Made by a program: the position numbers and the translations under genes | Shown: positions 36,362 to 44,712 of the stretch, piece after piece | Layout of the letters: each line of letters opens with the position of its first letter | Position numbering within the stretch: position 1 is the stretch's first letter | NCBI GenBank assembly: GCA_037130365.1 | Contig: JBAXTE010000001.1 | Span: 124,001-188,000, forward strand | DNA length: 64,000 nt | Direction: 5' to 3' | DNA from: JBAXTE01 sp037130365 | GTDB taxonomy: Bacteria; Bacteroidota; Bacteroidia; Bacteroidales; WCHB1-69 | The notes under the pieces: model-generated | Database searches by the model: none | Told to the model about the DNA's origin: nothing | What the model saw: the letters and a program-made list of their open reading frames with translations, nothing else

Positions 36362-37108
36362 ATGTACAAATTAGTATTACTCCGACATGGAGAAAGCACT
36401 TGGAATAAAGAGAACAGATTCACCGGTTGGACCGATGTAGATTTATCTGAACGAGGAGTTATTGAAGGAAAACAAGCAGGAATTTCGATGAAAGAAGCTG
36501 GACTTGATTTTCGCTTTACATACACTTCATATTTAAAACGAGCCATAAAAACATTGAACTATGCATTAGAAGAGATGGACTTATTATGGATTCCCGTTGA
36601 AAAATCATGGCGATTAAACGAAAAACATTATGGCGCACTTCAAGGGTTAAATAAACGCGAAACTGTAGAAAAATTTGGTGAAACTCAAGTTTTACAATGG
36701 AGACGTAGCTATACAATCCAGCCTCCAGTATTAGAGGAAAGCGACCCCAGACATCCTCTTAACGACATTAGATATCAAGGAATAAATGAAAAAGGATGCG
36801 CCCCAGCAACAGAAGCATTATGCGACACTGTTGAACGAATTGCTCCATACTGGGAAGATGACATCAAAGCGAACTTGCTAAAGCACAAACAAGTACTGGT
36901 TGCAGCTCATGGAAATAGCTTAAGAGGAATAATTAAAATTCTAAAGAATATTAGCGACAACGACATAATCAGCTTAAATCTACCAACAGGGATTCCGTAT
37001 GTTTTTGAATTTGACGACAAAATGAACTTAATCAAGGATTATTTTTTAGCAGATGAGGAAACACTAAAAAAATTAATGGATGAAGTCGCCAATCAGGGAA
37101 AAAAATAA
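36362..37108 (+). CDS. gpmA: 2,3-bisphosphoglycerate-dependent phosphoglycerate mutase
   Basis: 248 residues, normal length. LLRHGESTWNKENRFTGW carries the phospho-accepting His (about residue 9); YLKRAIKTL, LNEKHYGALQG with Glu, and AAHGNSLRGI with the second His are all present. It interconverts 3- and 2-phosphoglycerate in glycolysis. It starts four bases after the second lgt gene and likely shares its mRNA. Confidence 0.97.
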   Translation: MYKLVLLRHGESTWNKENRFTGWTDVDLSERGVIEGKQAGISMKEAGLDFRFTYTSYLKRAIKTLNYALEEMDLLWIPVEKSWRLNEKHYGALQGLNKRETVEKFGETQVLQWRRSYTIQPPVLEESDPRHPLNDIRYQGINEKGCAPATEALCDTVERIAPYWEDDIKANLLKHKQVLVAAHGNSLRGIIKILKNISDNDIISLNLPTGIPYVFEFDDKMNLIKDYFLADEETLKKLMDEVANQGKK

Positions 37109-37289
37109 TAAATATCTAAAAAGAATTACTATTTTCGTTGTGTCTAATTCTTGAAACTTAATGAATTATGATTACTAGTAGCATTTTTTTCGGTGAAATA
37201 TTAACATTTTACAAATTGTAATCATCTCATAATTAATATTTTAGATTTATTTTTAATGGATAATATTTGATACATAAATTAATGATATA

Positions 37290-38009
37290 ATGAGAAAGTG
37301 GGTAATTCCAGACATTCATGGTTGTTGCAAAACTCTAATTTCGTTAGTTGAAAATAAAATTCAACCAACTAAAGATGATGTTTTGATCTTTCTCGGAGAT
37401 TATATCGATAGAGGTCCTGATTCTAAAGGTGTTATAGACTATCTTATTAGGTTACAACAATCAGATATTCCTGTTATTTGTTTATTAGGAAATCATGAAG
37501 AGGCAATGTTAAATGCGTATTCCAAAGAGTTAAATAACAATCAGTCATTTTCCCTTTTTGGCAAGAAAAATAAAGCATTAAATTTTTGGATGAATATTGG
37601 TGGTGATACAACTTTAGAAAGTTTTAAAGTAAAAAAAGTTAGTCAAATACCTGAAAGTTATTTTACGTGGATTAAGAACCTTCAATTATATTATGAGTCA
37701 GAAAAACATATTGTGGTCCATGCAGGGTTCAATTTTAACTGTGATGAACCTTTCTTAGATACATCGGCAATGACCACCGTTCGTGATTTTGAAGTTGATT
37801 TAATAAAAACAAATCAACGTAAAATTGTCCACGGGCATGTTCAGTTGAGTTTAGATTTTATCAAATTTTCTATTCAAGATGACAAAATGACGTTTATTGG
37901 CTTAGATAATGGGTGTGTACATCAAAAAAGAATAGGAATGGGGAATTTACTTGCACTTGATTTAAACTCGCTCAATCTGCTGATTCAACCTAATATTGAT
38001 TTAATTTAA
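37290..38009 (+). CDS. PrpA/PrpB-like metallophosphoesterase
   Basis: 239 residues of calcineurin-like fold. Metal ligands are visible in order: PDIHG near residue 7, GDYIDRGPDS at about 41, GNHE near 70, HAGFN near 146 and HGHVQ near 183. This set marks the bacterial PPP-type serine/threonine phosphatase and Ap4A-hydrolase-like group. True substrate not known. It is a single-gene unit with its own terminator. Confidence 0.9.
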   Translation: MRKWVIPDIHGCCKTLISLVENKIQPTKDDVLIFLGDYIDRGPDSKGVIDYLIRLQQSDIPVICLLGNHEEAMLNAYSKELNNNQSFSLFGKKNKALNFWMNIGGDTTLESFKVKKVSQIPESYFTWIKNLQLYYESEKHIVVHAGFNFNCDEPFLDTSAMTTVRDFEVDLIKTNQRKIVHGHVQLSLDFIKFSIQDDKMTFIGLDNGCVHQKRIGMGNLLALDLNSLNLLIQPNIDLI

Positions 38010-38041
38010 TTGGTTTTGAATGTTTTGAAATACTCAAATAA

Positions 38042-38090
38042 TATCACATAAAAAAACCGCCTTTTTCGAAGGCGGTTTTTTTATGTGATA
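38042..38090. terminator. Bidirectional terminator, 22-base perfect stem
   Basis: Arms 38042-38063 and 38069-38090 are perfectly complementary (core AACCGCC/GGCGGTT) around TTTCG, with A7 and T7 tracts. Separates the convergent phosphoesterase and ExbD genes. Confidence 0.95.
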
Positions 38091-38101
38091 AGAGAATTAA
38101 A

Positions 38102-38563
38102 TTATCGTAACTTTTTTCGTGTTGCATAGCTAATTTTAAAAGCATTTGCAAGTCGTAGTTCTTGTTTAACGTCGGTAACAATCCCCATTTTAACATCTAA
38201 ATCGACTTTAAGTGATGTTGTTAAAAAAGGACGATCTTCTTCGTTTTTAGATTGTTTTTCTTTTGCGATAAACTCCTGAATATCTGATGGTTCAGCAAAC
38301 TGATCATTTAATTGAATACGAGGTTCACTACCATATTGTTCAGCTTTCATTGGAGCTCCTATATAAATGCTACTCACAAGCGATTTCTTTTCAAGTTTTT
38401 GAACTTCAGTAGCTTGAGGAGGGTTAACTTTTACAAAAAGTGTATTTTCACGCATTTTTGTGATAACCATAAAGAAGAACAAAAACATAAAGATAATGTC
38501 GGACATAGACCCAGTATTAATTTGCGGGGTCTCTTTGCTTCCTTCTTTTTTAAATCTACCCAT
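38102..38563 (-). CDS. exbD: ExbD/TolR family protein, second
   Basis: 153 residues with one membrane helix after a short cytoplasmic head (QINTGSMSDIIFMFLFFFMVI). The Asp in SMSDI is the conserved proton-relay residue of ExbD/TolR. The periplasmic part is unlike textbook ExbD but typical of Bacteroidota. It starts on the last base of the preceding exbD gene (ATGGG overlaps the stop region), so it is coupled to it. With ExbB it powers TonB-dependent transport. Confidence 0.88.
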   Translation of the reverse strand: MGRFKKEGSKETPQINTGSMSDIIFMFLFFFMVITKMRENTLFVKVNPPQATEVQKLEKKSLVSSIYIGAPMKAEQYGSEPRIQLNDQFAEPSDIQEFIAKEKQSKNEEDRPFLTTSLKVDLDVKMGIVTDVKQELRLANAFKISYATRKKLR

Positions 38564-39135
38564 TATTTTTTGCCTCCTATATTTTTAGGTTCGGCTTCGG
38601 AAATAGCGATAGGAACAGCTTTGGCAATATCTTTTTGAAGTTCTTCGTTCAAATCAATATATTTTTTACCAAATTTATCCATCGAAAGTTTATCTCTAAT
38701 TTCGTTTACGCCCCTAGTTAACTCGTTTTGAACTTTGATATACATTCCGTAAGAAGTACCACGGTCATTTTGCAATGAGATTACTCCCCTTGATTTTTTT
38801 ACCATGCCAAGCATTCCAATAGGTTCTTCCTTTTGTTCCGACATATTTGGGTCGTTACTAGGGTTTGTCAAGAACTTGATAGCCTCATCTTTTAGTGTCA
38901 AAATATCACCTGGTTCACCATTTACTAGCAACTGATCGTTCATATTTACTAATACCTGTAGAACGTTCCTTTTGTTAACATCAGGTGCTTTTACTTTTTT
39001 ATCAATTGGAGGAGGTAATTTTCTGGAAATACCTTGATCCGTATTGATAGACGAGGTGAGCAAGAAGAATGTTAATAGCAAGAAAGAAATATCTGCCATT
39101 GACCCTGAGTTTACTTCTGGTGTTTTTTTGCTCAT
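38563..39135 (-). CDS. exbD: ExbD/TolR family protein, first
   Basis: 190 residues. VNSGSMADISFLLLTFFLLTSS gives the membrane helix with the conserved Asp in MADI. The periplasmic domain is longer than in E. coli ExbD, ending in a helical tail (LNEELQKDIAKAVPI). Two different ExbD proteins in one locus are typical for Bacteroidota. Confidence 0.9.
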   Translation of the reverse strand: MSKKTPEVNSGSMADISFLLLTFFLLTSSINTDQGISRKLPPPIDKKVKAPDVNKRNVLQVLVNMNDQLLVNGEPGDILTLKDEAIKFLTNPSNDPNMSEQKEEPIGMLGMVKKSRGVISLQNDRGTSYGMYIKVQNELTRGVNEIRDKLSMDKFGKKYIDLNEELQKDIAKAVPIAISEAEPKNIGGKK

Positions 39136-39143
39136 AATTTTTT

Positions 39144-39581
39144 TTATTTAAATCTTGTTGAAACACTAGCCCATAATGCAGCTAAGATTGCGCCAAATAA
39201 GAAGATATAAGAAGCCACTATTCCGCCACCAATAAGCTTAGAAAGACCTGCGGATACTGCAAATTTAATTTCTATAACTGAAGTAGTAGGCGAGGAAACA
39301 ATATACGCTAGAACTAATATCGCTGTTAATATTCCTACACCAACTAATGACTCTTTAGAATCTCTAAAGTTGGCAACAATTGTCCAGATAGCAAAGCCAA
39401 CCAAACAGATAAAAGCTAGTGCCATAATTGCATAAACAGCATACAAACTAAAACCTAAGTAGAAATCAACAGAAGCTGCTTTTGCAGGATCTGGATCGTA
39501 TTTTGCTGCGAAATATACGATAGCTATTGAAGCCAATACAGTAACAATTGACAGCAATAATGAGATTATTTTATTTTTCAT
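39144..39581 (-). CDS. Small membrane protein of the exb locus
   Basis: 145 residues with about four hydrophobic helices (LLLSIVTVLASIAIVYFAA, AIMALAFICLVGFAIWTIV, VGILTAILVLAYIVS, VASYIFLFGAILAAL). No known domain. It lies eight bases downstream of nothing but between exbB and the first exbD in one transcript, so it is probably an accessory part of this energy-transducing complex. Function unproven. Confidence 0.7.
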   Translation of the reverse strand: MKNKIISLLLSIVTVLASIAIVYFAAKYDPDPAKAASVDFYLGFSLYAVYAIMALAFICLVGFAIWTIVANFRDSKESLVGVGILTAILVLAYIVSSPTTSVIEIKFAVSAGLSKLIGGGIVASYIFLFGAILAALWASVSTRFK

Positions 39582-39642
39582 TATATAAATTCTTTTTTAA
39601 ATGATTAAATTTAATTTCTGTTGAATTTTGAAAAGTTCAAAA

Positions 39643-40503
39643 TTAACGTTTGAATTTAACAATGATATCCATGAAAGAAATTGTAGCATCTTCCATTTGG
39701 TTTACAATAGAATCAATTTTTGATACAATATAACTATAGAATACTTGTAAAATAAGTGCAGTGATAAGACCAAATACAGTTGTTAAAAGAGCCACTTTCA
39801 TACCAGCAGCAACAACAGTTGGGGAGATATCTCCAGCAGTTTCAATAGCATCAAAAGCTTGAACCATACCAACAACAGTTCCTAAGAAACCTAACATAGG
39901 AGCAAGAGAAATAGCAAGACCAATCCAGCCTAAGTTTGATTCTAAACGACCCATTTGAACACTACCGTAAGAAACTACTGATTTCTCAACAATTTCGATG
40001 CCCTCATCTACTCGATCAAGACCTTGATAGAAAACGCTAGCAAGTGGTCCACGAGTGTTACGACATACATCTTTTGCAGCTTCTACGCCACCTTCAGCTA
40101 ATGAAGCTTCGATTTTAGTAAGAAGTTTTTTTGAATTTGTTGATGCCATATTCAAATAAATGATACGTTCAACAACGAGTGCTAAACCAAGAATCATACA
40201 AATAAGAATTGGAGCCATCCAACCAGCACCTCCTTCAATAAATTTGTCTTTTAAAACTTGATGAAACGATTTTTCTTGAGCTGCAGCAACTGTAGAGTCT
40301 TTTGCAATTGGTTTTTCAGCTAATTTAGCAGTATCGCCTTCTACTGCTTTTGTAGTATCAGCTTTAGCTGCTTTTGCATCTTTTTTTACTTCAGTTTTAG
40401 CAACTGCTTTTGCATCTTTTTTAGCAACTTGTGCTACTGAAACGTTAGAAACACCCACAAAGAGTATTACAGTAACGATAATTAAAGCAAATAATTTTTT
40501 CAT
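39643..40503 (-). CDS. exbB: ExbB/TolQ/MotA-family protein
   Basis: 286 residues. A signal-like N-terminus is followed by an Ala/Lys/Asp-rich low-complexity linker (about 25-75), then the three-helix MotA/TolQ/ExbB core (WMAPILICMILGLALVVERI, LGWIGLAISLAPMLGFLGTVVG, VALLTTVFGLITALILQVF). The core forms the proton channel with ExbD. No tonB gene is in the locus; the linker may reach into the periplasm. Confidence 0.92.
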   Translation of the reverse strand: MKKLFALIIVTVILFVGVSNVSVAQVAKKDAKAVAKTEVKKDAKAAKADTTKAVEGDTAKLAEKPIAKDSTVAAAQEKSFHQVLKDKFIEGGAGWMAPILICMILGLALVVERIIYLNMASTNSKKLLTKIEASLAEGGVEAAKDVCRNTRGPLASVFYQGLDRVDEGIEIVEKSVVSYGSVQMGRLESNLGWIGLAISLAPMLGFLGTVVGMVQAFDAIETAGDISPTVVAAGMKVALLTTVFGLITALILQVFYSYIVSKIDSIVNQMEDATISFMDIIVKFKR

Positions 40504-40593
40504 AGGTCTGCTTATTAATTTTTGTTTTTGTTTTTGTTTATTACTTGATATAACTAAGATTTCTAATTAATATTATATGTTTATAGTGTTTTG

Positions 40594-40681
40594 CGGAGAG
40601 AATGGGGTTCGAACCCATGAAGCCCTTTAGGAGCTTACGCGCTTTCCAAGCGCGCGCCTTCGACCACTCGGCCATCTCTCC
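40594..40681 (-). tRNA. tRNA-Ser (anticodon GGA)
   Basis: 88 bases read on the minus strand. Acceptor arms GGAGAGA/TCTCTCC, D-arm with GCCGAGTGGTC, anticodon loop TTGGAAA giving GGA for UCC/UCU codons, a long class II variable arm (GTAAGCTCCTAAAGGGCTT), and T-arm GGGTTCGAACCC. G73 is as expected for serine; CCA is not encoded. Confidence 0.97.
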
Positions 40682-40726
40682 TCTACTATTTTGAAGATAA
40701 AAAGAACGCTTTTATATTTCAGAGCG

Positions 40727-40756
40727 CTAATGTACAAAAAAAATCAATTTAACAAA
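40727..40756 (-). promoter_or_regulatory. Promoter for tRNA-Ser
   Basis: Minus-strand TTTG (40753-40756), 18-base spacer, TACATTAG (40727-40734), a -33/-7 pair near the Bacteroidota consensus, 46 bases before the tRNA. Confidence 0.45.
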
Positions 40757-40780
40757 CAAAGTTTTTTTCAAAAAAAGTTT

Positions 40781-41830
40781 TTATATAGACATTTCACCTC
40801 TTAATGGCTTTTGCATTAAGAGTTCTACCTCATTTTTATTTTTACCAGATCCTAATAAAAACATCAATTTTGAAACCGCTGTTTCTGTGGTCATATCGAA
40901 ACCGCTTATGACTCCTATTTCTCCTAATAAAATACTGGTTTCGTATTTTCCTATTTCAACAGTGCCACCACCTTTACATTGGGTTACATTTACTACAATA
41001 ATTCCGCTTTCAATTGCCTCTTTAAGTTGTTCGATAAACCAATCGTTTGTAGGTGCATTTCCCGAGCCATAAGTTTCTAATATTACTGCTTTTAACCCCT
41101 CAATTGCCAATACCGCCTTAACCGATTGTTCGCTAATTCCTGGAAATAATTTCAAAATAGCAATATTGTTATCTAAACTGGTGTGAACTTTCAATTTTTT
41201 GAAATTGGGTGGGGTTATCAACTCCCGATTATACCGAATATGAACTCCGGCCTCGGCCAAAACAGGATAATTTGAGGAGACAAAAGCGTCAAAGTTTTCA
41301 GCATTGTTCTTATGTGTTCTGTTGCCACGATAAATTTTGTTTTCGAAACAAATGGTAACTTCTGGAACTACTGGTGTATCATCAATATATGCTGCAGCCA
41401 CTTCAATAGCGTTGATGATATTTTCGCGACCATCGGTTCTAATTACACCCAAAGGCAATTGAGAACCTGTAAGAACCACTGGTTTATTTAAGTTTTCGAA
41501 CATAAAACTGAGTGCCGATGCGGTATATGCCATGGTGTCGGAGCCATGTAAAACCACAAATCCATCGTATAACTCATAGTTTTTTTGAATCGAAGTCACC
41601 AAATCTATCCAGAATTGGGGTTTTACATTGGAGGAATCGATGAGGGGAAGAAAATTTTTAAAATCAATTTTATAATTATACAAACGCAACATGGGAATAT
41701 GTTGGTAAACATCGTCGAAATTAAAAGGAACTAAGGTGCCCGTTTCAGCATCTTGAATCATTCCGATGGTGCCACCGGTATATATTACCAATATGTTTCT
41801 GGGTTGTTGTAACGTATTGTTATTCATCAT
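40781..41830 (-). CDS. ansA: Type I L-asparaginase
   Basis: 349 residues, no signal peptide, so cytoplasmic. Catalytic threonines are in YTGGTIGM (near residue 18) and HGSDTMAYTASAL (about 100), the two signature motifs. It hydrolyses asparagine to aspartate and ammonia. It lies six bases after tatD and is the last gene of the miaB-tatD-ansA transcript. Confidence 0.93.
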   Translation of the reverse strand: MMNNNTLQQPRNILVIYTGGTIGMIQDAETGTLVPFNFDDVYQHIPMLRLYNYKIDFKNFLPLIDSSNVKPQFWIDLVTSIQKNYELYDGFVVLHGSDTMAYTASALSFMFENLNKPVVLTGSQLPLGVIRTDGRENIINAIEVAAAYIDDTPVVPEVTICFENKIYRGNRTHKNNAENFDAFVSSNYPVLAEAGVHIRYNRELITPPNFKKLKVHTSLDNNIAILKLFPGISEQSVKAVLAIEGLKAVILETYGSGNAPTNDWFIEQLKEAIESGIIVVNVTQCKGGGTVEIGKYETSILLGEIGVISGFDMTTETAVSKLMFLLGSGKNKNEVELLMQKPLRGEMSI

Positions 41831-41836
41831 AATGAG

Positions 41837-42604
41837 CTAAAATTTAAATAGATTTTGTGCATTTTGGGTGGTAATTAGCGCAACAGCATCAACAGTTGTG
41901 TTGAGTAATTCTGCAATTTTTGATGCAATTAGTGGAACATAACTACTTTCGTTTCGTTTGCCTCGATGCGGAGTTGGCGTTAAAAATGGGGCATCGGTTT
42001 CTAAAAGCAAATAGTTCATTCCAACATTTGCAACAACTTCGGGCAGTGTTGATTTTTTATAAGTTACAGGTCCCCCAATTCCTAGATAGAAACCAAAATC
42101 TAACACCTCTTTTGCTTGAGCATAATCTCCCGAAAAACAGTGAAACACGCCAGTTAATCCTTTACCTTTATATATGGCGATTACATCCATAATTTCTTTG
42201 TGCGATTCGCGACTATGAATTACCAAGGGTAAACTGTTTTTTAATGCCCATTCGCAGTGAATTTCTAATGATTCACACTGTTGTTTGAAAAATGTTTTAT
42301 CCCAATATAAATCGATACCCGTTTCCCCAATTCCGTAAAATTTATGTTTTGGAATCTCGTTCTCGAGAAAATCTAATTGTACTTTATAGTTTTCCTTTAC
42401 ATCCGTAGGATGCAACGCAATCATTGGAAAACAATTTTGTGGGAATTGAGCCGAGAGTTCAAGAACCAACGGCAAAGAATCGATATCAATATTTGGAAGT
42501 AAAAGATAGTTAACACCTGCTTCAATGGCTCTATTTACAGCATCGGTGCGATCTTCGTTGAAGGCATCGAGATAGAGATGCGTGTGTGTATCGACAAATA
42601 TCAT
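41837..42604 (-). CDS. tatD: TatD-family metal-dependent hydrolase
   Basis: 255 residues. The ATG at 42604 is used because it overlaps the miaB stop (ATGA); upstream extension would add 11 residues of miaB-overlapping sequence. FVDTHTHLYLD, GETGIDLYWD, VIHSRES, GVFHCFSGD and LETDAPFLTP hold the metal ligands. TatD proteins are 3'-5' DNA/RNA exonucleases or deoxyribonucleases. Confidence 0.93.
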   Translation of the reverse strand: MIFVDTHTHLYLDAFNEDRTDAVNRAIEAGVNYLLLPNIDIDSLPLVLELSAQFPQNCFPMIALHPTDVKENYKVQLDFLENEIPKHKFYGIGETGIDLYWDKTFFKQQCESLEIHCEWALKNSLPLVIHSRESHKEIMDVIAIYKGKGLTGVFHCFSGDYAQAKEVLDFGFYLGIGGPVTYKKSTLPEVVANVGMNYLLLETDAPFLTPTPHRGKRNESSYVPLIASKIAELLNTTVDAVALITTQNAQNLFKF

Positions 42605-43926
42605 AAGGTACGCCCTTTTAATGTTCCACCCGTACATTCGTAAATGTAAACGGTTGCATAATCGCCGATTTTGTAATTCTCTTTTGGAAATACCACCACT
42701 TTATTTTGTGAATTTCTTCCCGAGAAGTGCTCTTTAGAACGTTTTGAGACGCCTTCTACCAATACTTCCACTATTTTTCCAACATCTTTTTTATTTTGTT
42801 GCAACGAAAGTTTTGATTGTAAATCAATAATTTCCTGAAGTCGTCGAGCTTTTACCTCTTCTGGAATATCGTCGGGAAAACGTTTGGATGCAGCCGTATC
42901 TGGACGTTCGGAGTATTTAAACATATATGCAAAATCGTAACCTACATGTTCCATCATCGAAAGCGTCTCCTGATGATCGGCTTCGGTTTCGGAGCAAAAT
43001 CCCGAAATCGTATCGGTTGAAATTGAAGCATCTGGAAGAATTCGTTTTATGGCTGCTATGCGATCGAGATACCAAGTTCTAGTATATTTTCGATTCATTT
43101 TCAACAACATATTGTCGCTTCCCGATTGAACAGGAAGGTGAATGCTTTTGCACAAATTTGGATATTTTGCAATGGTGTACAACAAATCGTCCGATAAGTC
43201 TTTGGGATGCGATGTGGCAAAGCGAACCCGTAATTGGGGATTTACTATAGCAACCATTTCGAGCAGTTTTGGAAAATCAACCATTGAATTATCAATTTGC
43301 CAACGGTATGAGTTTACATTTTGTCCGAGTAATGTGACTTCGCGATAGCCCTCTTCGAAAAGACGATTTGTTTCATTTACAATAGTTTGGGGGTCACGAC
43401 TTCGCTCTTTACCTCGTGTATATGGGACCACGCAATAGGAACAAAAATTTTCGCATCCACGCATAATCGAAATGTATGCCGATACACCATTGGAATCGTA
43501 ACGAACAGGGCTAATATCAGCATAAGTCTCCTCTTCGGATAGAATTACATTAATGGCATTTTGTCCTGAACCGACTTCGTTCAGAAGTTTTGGTAAGTTT
43601 CGATATGCATCGGGACCGACGACCAAATCAACGGCGGCTTGTTGTTCTAATAGTTTTTCTTTTAACCGTTCAGCCATACAGCCCAAAATTCCAACTTTTA
43701 GATTTTTGTTTTTCCGTTTCATATATCCAAGTTGAATCAAGCGTTTCCAAACCCGATCTTCGGCATTGTCGCGGATGGAGCAAGTGTTGATAAAAATCAA
43801 ATCTGCTTCCTTAACATCATTTGTAGTTTCGTGAGTTTCGGCAAGTACGGATGCGACAATTTCGCTATCGCTAAAGTTCATCTGACAACCGTAAGTCTCG
43901 ATATATAGTTTCTTTTTCTGAACCAT
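42601..43926 (-). CDS. miaB: tRNA-2-methylthio-N6-dimethylallyladenosine synthase
   Basis: 441 residues in the three-domain MTTase layout: N-terminal UPF0004 with cysteines (ETYGCQMNFSDSE, INTCSIRDNA, GCMAE), radical SAM CxxxCxxC (CENFCSYC, about 160) and a C-terminal TRAM domain. It methylthiolates A37 of tRNAs reading UNN codons, using two Fe-S clusters. Opens the miaB-tatD-ansA unit. Confidence 0.96.
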   Translation of the reverse strand: MVQKKKLYIETYGCQMNFSDSEIVASVLAETHETTNDVKEADLIFINTCSIRDNAEDRVWKRLIQLGYMKRKNKNLKVGILGCMAERLKEKLLEQQAAVDLVVGPDAYRNLPKLLNEVGSGQNAINVILSEEETYADISPVRYDSNGVSAYISIMRGCENFCSYCVVPYTRGKERSRDPQTIVNETNRLFEEGYREVTLLGQNVNSYRWQIDNSMVDFPKLLEMVAIVNPQLRVRFATSHPKDLSDDLLYTIAKYPNLCKSIHLPVQSGSDNMLLKMNRKYTRTWYLDRIAAIKRILPDASISTDTISGFCSETEADHQETLSMMEHVGYDFAYMFKYSERPDTAASKRFPDDIPEEVKARRLQEIIDLQSKLSLQQNKKDVGKIVEVLVEGVSKRSKEHFSGRNSQNKVVVFPKENYKIGDYATVYIYECTGGTLKGRTL

Positions 43927-43943
43927 TTACTTCAAAATTTCTG

Positions 43944-43951
43944 CAAAGGTA
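43944..43951 (-). promoter_or_regulatory. -7 element for miaB
   Basis: Minus-strand TACCTTTG, an exact TAnnTTTG match, 17 bases before the ATG. Confidence 0.5.
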
Positions 43952-44019
43952 CGAAAAAGTGAAAAGTTAAAGAGAAAAGATTTTGAAGTGGAACAAGGGT
44001 TGAAATTCAGAATTAAAAA

Positions 44020-44061
44020 ACTCCAAAATCTTCACCATTCAATTTGTGAAAATTTTGGAGT
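44020..44061 (-). terminator. Terminator after the 130-residue gene
   Basis: ACTCCAAAAT (44020-44029) and ATTTTGGAGT (44052-44061) pair, with TTCAC/GTGAA inside; on the minus strand it is followed by a T-run. Confidence 0.8.
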
Positions 44062-44083
44062 GTAAAATTGTTTTTTATTCTAC

Positions 44084-44476
44084 TTATCCGATTGTTCTAT
44101 AAGCCCAAGGATTGGTTAGAAAATCGTCTAAATTGGGAGAATTAGGATTTTTTTCTCTGAATTCAAAATAGGGTAGGTGATCATCTTCAGCAGTTTGATT
44201 CCAATATTCTACCGATACTACTTCACCACCCTCGTGTTTTAACGATCGTTCGTATACCTTTAATGTGGCATTAAACAATAAATCGGTAACATACAGGGTG
44301 TAACTTTTTCCAGAATTACCCTCTTCTGTTTCTTCTTTAATGATAACTTCGTATTTATTGAATTCCAAAAGTTTTTTTAAGAATTGGGCTCTATCGTTAC
44401 TTATGTTTTGTTCAACAACCGTTAGATTTCGGCCATCTATCTCTTTAGTAATTCGTTTTCCGTTTTTTATTGACAT
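44084..44476 (-). CDS. Hypothetical protein
   Basis: 130 residues, no signal peptide, acidic overall. Mixed alpha/beta: N-terminal ISNDRAQFLKKLLEFNKYEVI then a beta-rich part (YTLYVTDLLFNATLKVYERSL). Ends PWAYRTIG. No domain I recognise. It is a single gene with its own terminator, between miaB and the nuo block. Function unknown. Confidence 0.7.
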   Translation of the reverse strand: MSIKNGKRITKEIDGRNLTVVEQNISNDRAQFLKKLLEFNKYEVIIKEETEEGNSGKSYTLYVTDLLFNATLKVYERSLKHEGGEVVSVEYWNQTAEDDHLPYFEFREKNPNSPNLDDFLTNPWAYRTIG

Positions 44477-44540
44477 ATCTAATATTTTGAAATAAGTTAT
44501 TCTTATAAAATCATGAACTGACTAAATTTATTAAAATCCA

Positions 44541-44643
44541 ATAAAATCAGCATTGCCCCTCCCTAAAGGGTGGCTGATTTTATTCCCTTTGTATCAATAT
44601 CTCAGCGATTTCCCTTTAGGGATATAGGGCAGAAAATCGCTGA
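44541..44643. repeat. Two related hairpins downstream of nuoN
   Basis: Hairpin 1: ATAAAATCAGC (44541-44551) with GCTGATTTTAT (44573-44583), inner CCCTAAAGGG. Hairpin 2: TCAGCGATTT (44602-44611) with AAATCGCTGA (44634-44643), inner CCCTTTAGGG. Hairpin 1 is followed by T-rich DNA on the minus strand and may end the long nuo transcript. Confidence 0.55.
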
Positions 44644-44712
44644 AATTCAATATTGCATTCAATTTTTTATAAATTTGATAGTTGTTTATATGTATTCTGT
44701 TGTATTCTGCTG

